DNA of 5,883 nucleotides from Thermoplasmatota archaeon (GTDB taxonomy: Archaea > Thermoplasmatota > E2 > DHVEG-1). Under the pieces are notes generated by a model that ran no database searches, had not been told where the DNA came from, and saw only the letters and a program-made list of their open reading frames with translations. Shown piece after piece: positions 5,669 through 5,883 of the stretch; the stretch's first letter is position 1; the number at the start of each line of letters is the position of its first letter. The stretch is from NCBI GenBank assembly GCA_018824925.1, contig JAHJFH010000353.1, positions 1-5,883 on the forward strand, given 5' to 3'. The position numbers and the translations under genes were made by a program.

Positions 5669-5883
5669 ATGCCAACCCTTACTAAGACCTCTGGAAACCC
5701 AGATGCACAATATACTACAAAATATGAAAACCTCTCATTCGCCCCTGTTTTTATAATGGGTATACAACGATCAGGGACAAGTATTCTCTATAAAATCCTT
5801 TCAGAAACCCAGTCATTTAACATCATAACCGCCTATCATCTCATAAAATATCCAGAGCTTATCCACCTACATGAAACCAATAA
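5669..5883 (+). CDS. N-terminus of a second sulfotransferase (3' partial)
   Basis: The window ends 71 codons into the gene with no stop in frame. After about 25 polar residues comes FAPVFIMGIQRSGTSILYKI (24-43): a beta strand leading into the QRSGTS loop (33-38), the 5'-phosphosulfate-binding loop of PAPS-dependent sulfotransferases. The next segment (SETQSFNIITAYHLIKY) is where the catalytic base would be expected, but no Glu is obviously placed as in the minus-strand sulfotransferase. The 3'-phosphate site lies beyond the window. It differs clearly from the other sulfotransferase (QRSGTS versus PRSGTT, different flanks), so it is not a recent copy and may use another acceptor. It follows the GT4-like gene by 26 bases on the same strand, with its own GGTGG ribosome binding site. 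A P-loop kinase is unlikely given the RSGTS loop, but the full gene is needed for certainty. Confidence 0.75.
   Translation, partial: MPTLTKTSGNPDAQYTTKYENLSFAPVFIMGIQRSGTSILYKILSETQSFNIITAYHLIKYPELIHLHETN

Overview
The window holds five protein-coding genes and part of a sixth. It looks like an archaeal surface-glycan or glycolipid locus that pairs glycosyltransferases with sulfotransferases. Three things point weakly to Archaea: ribosome binding sites built on GGTG or GGTGAT rather than GGAGG, T/A-rich TATA-like boxes upstream of starts with no recognisable bacterial -35/-10 pair, and a glycosyltransferase type I associate with archaeal genomes. None is decisive, and I cannot name a lineage. 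There are no RNA genes, transposases or CRISPR arrays.

Layout. (1) Positions 2-622, + strand: the C-terminal part of a membrane-anchored protein with one transmembrane helix and a long Lys/Gln-rich tail; its start lies outside the window. (2) About 709-1995, +: a GT1-like glycosyltransferase. (3) 2012-2947, -: a PAPS-dependent sulfotransferase, convergent with (2) and divergent from (4). (4) About 3095-4423, +: a second GT1-like glycosyltransferase, a diverged paralogue of (2). (5) 4440-5642, +: a GT-B (GT4-like) glycosyltransferase. Its first 90 codons lie upstream of the first ATG, so it seems to start at a CTG behind a strong Shine-Dalgarno sequence. (6) 5669 to the window end, +: the N-terminus of a second, unrelated-looking sulfotransferase.

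How they may work together. Genes 4-5-6 are closely spaced on one strand (gaps of 16 and 26 nt) and read as an operon. Gene 3 shares a 147-nt divergent control region with gene 4. The simplest reading is that the glycosyltransferases add sugars to a lipid or glycan acceptor and the sulfotransferases sulfate it. The acceptor and sugars cannot be read from sequence.

Most worth a second look: the non-ATG start of gene 5; replacement by Arg of the usual GT1 N-terminal His in both paralogues; a sharp GC-skew domain (about 1.13-4.2 kb) that ignores gene direction and changes sign inside the two paralogues; and the direct-repeat arrangement of those paralogues around an inverted sulfotransferase. 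I see pieces of a sulfated-glycan pathway, not a clearly new class of system.
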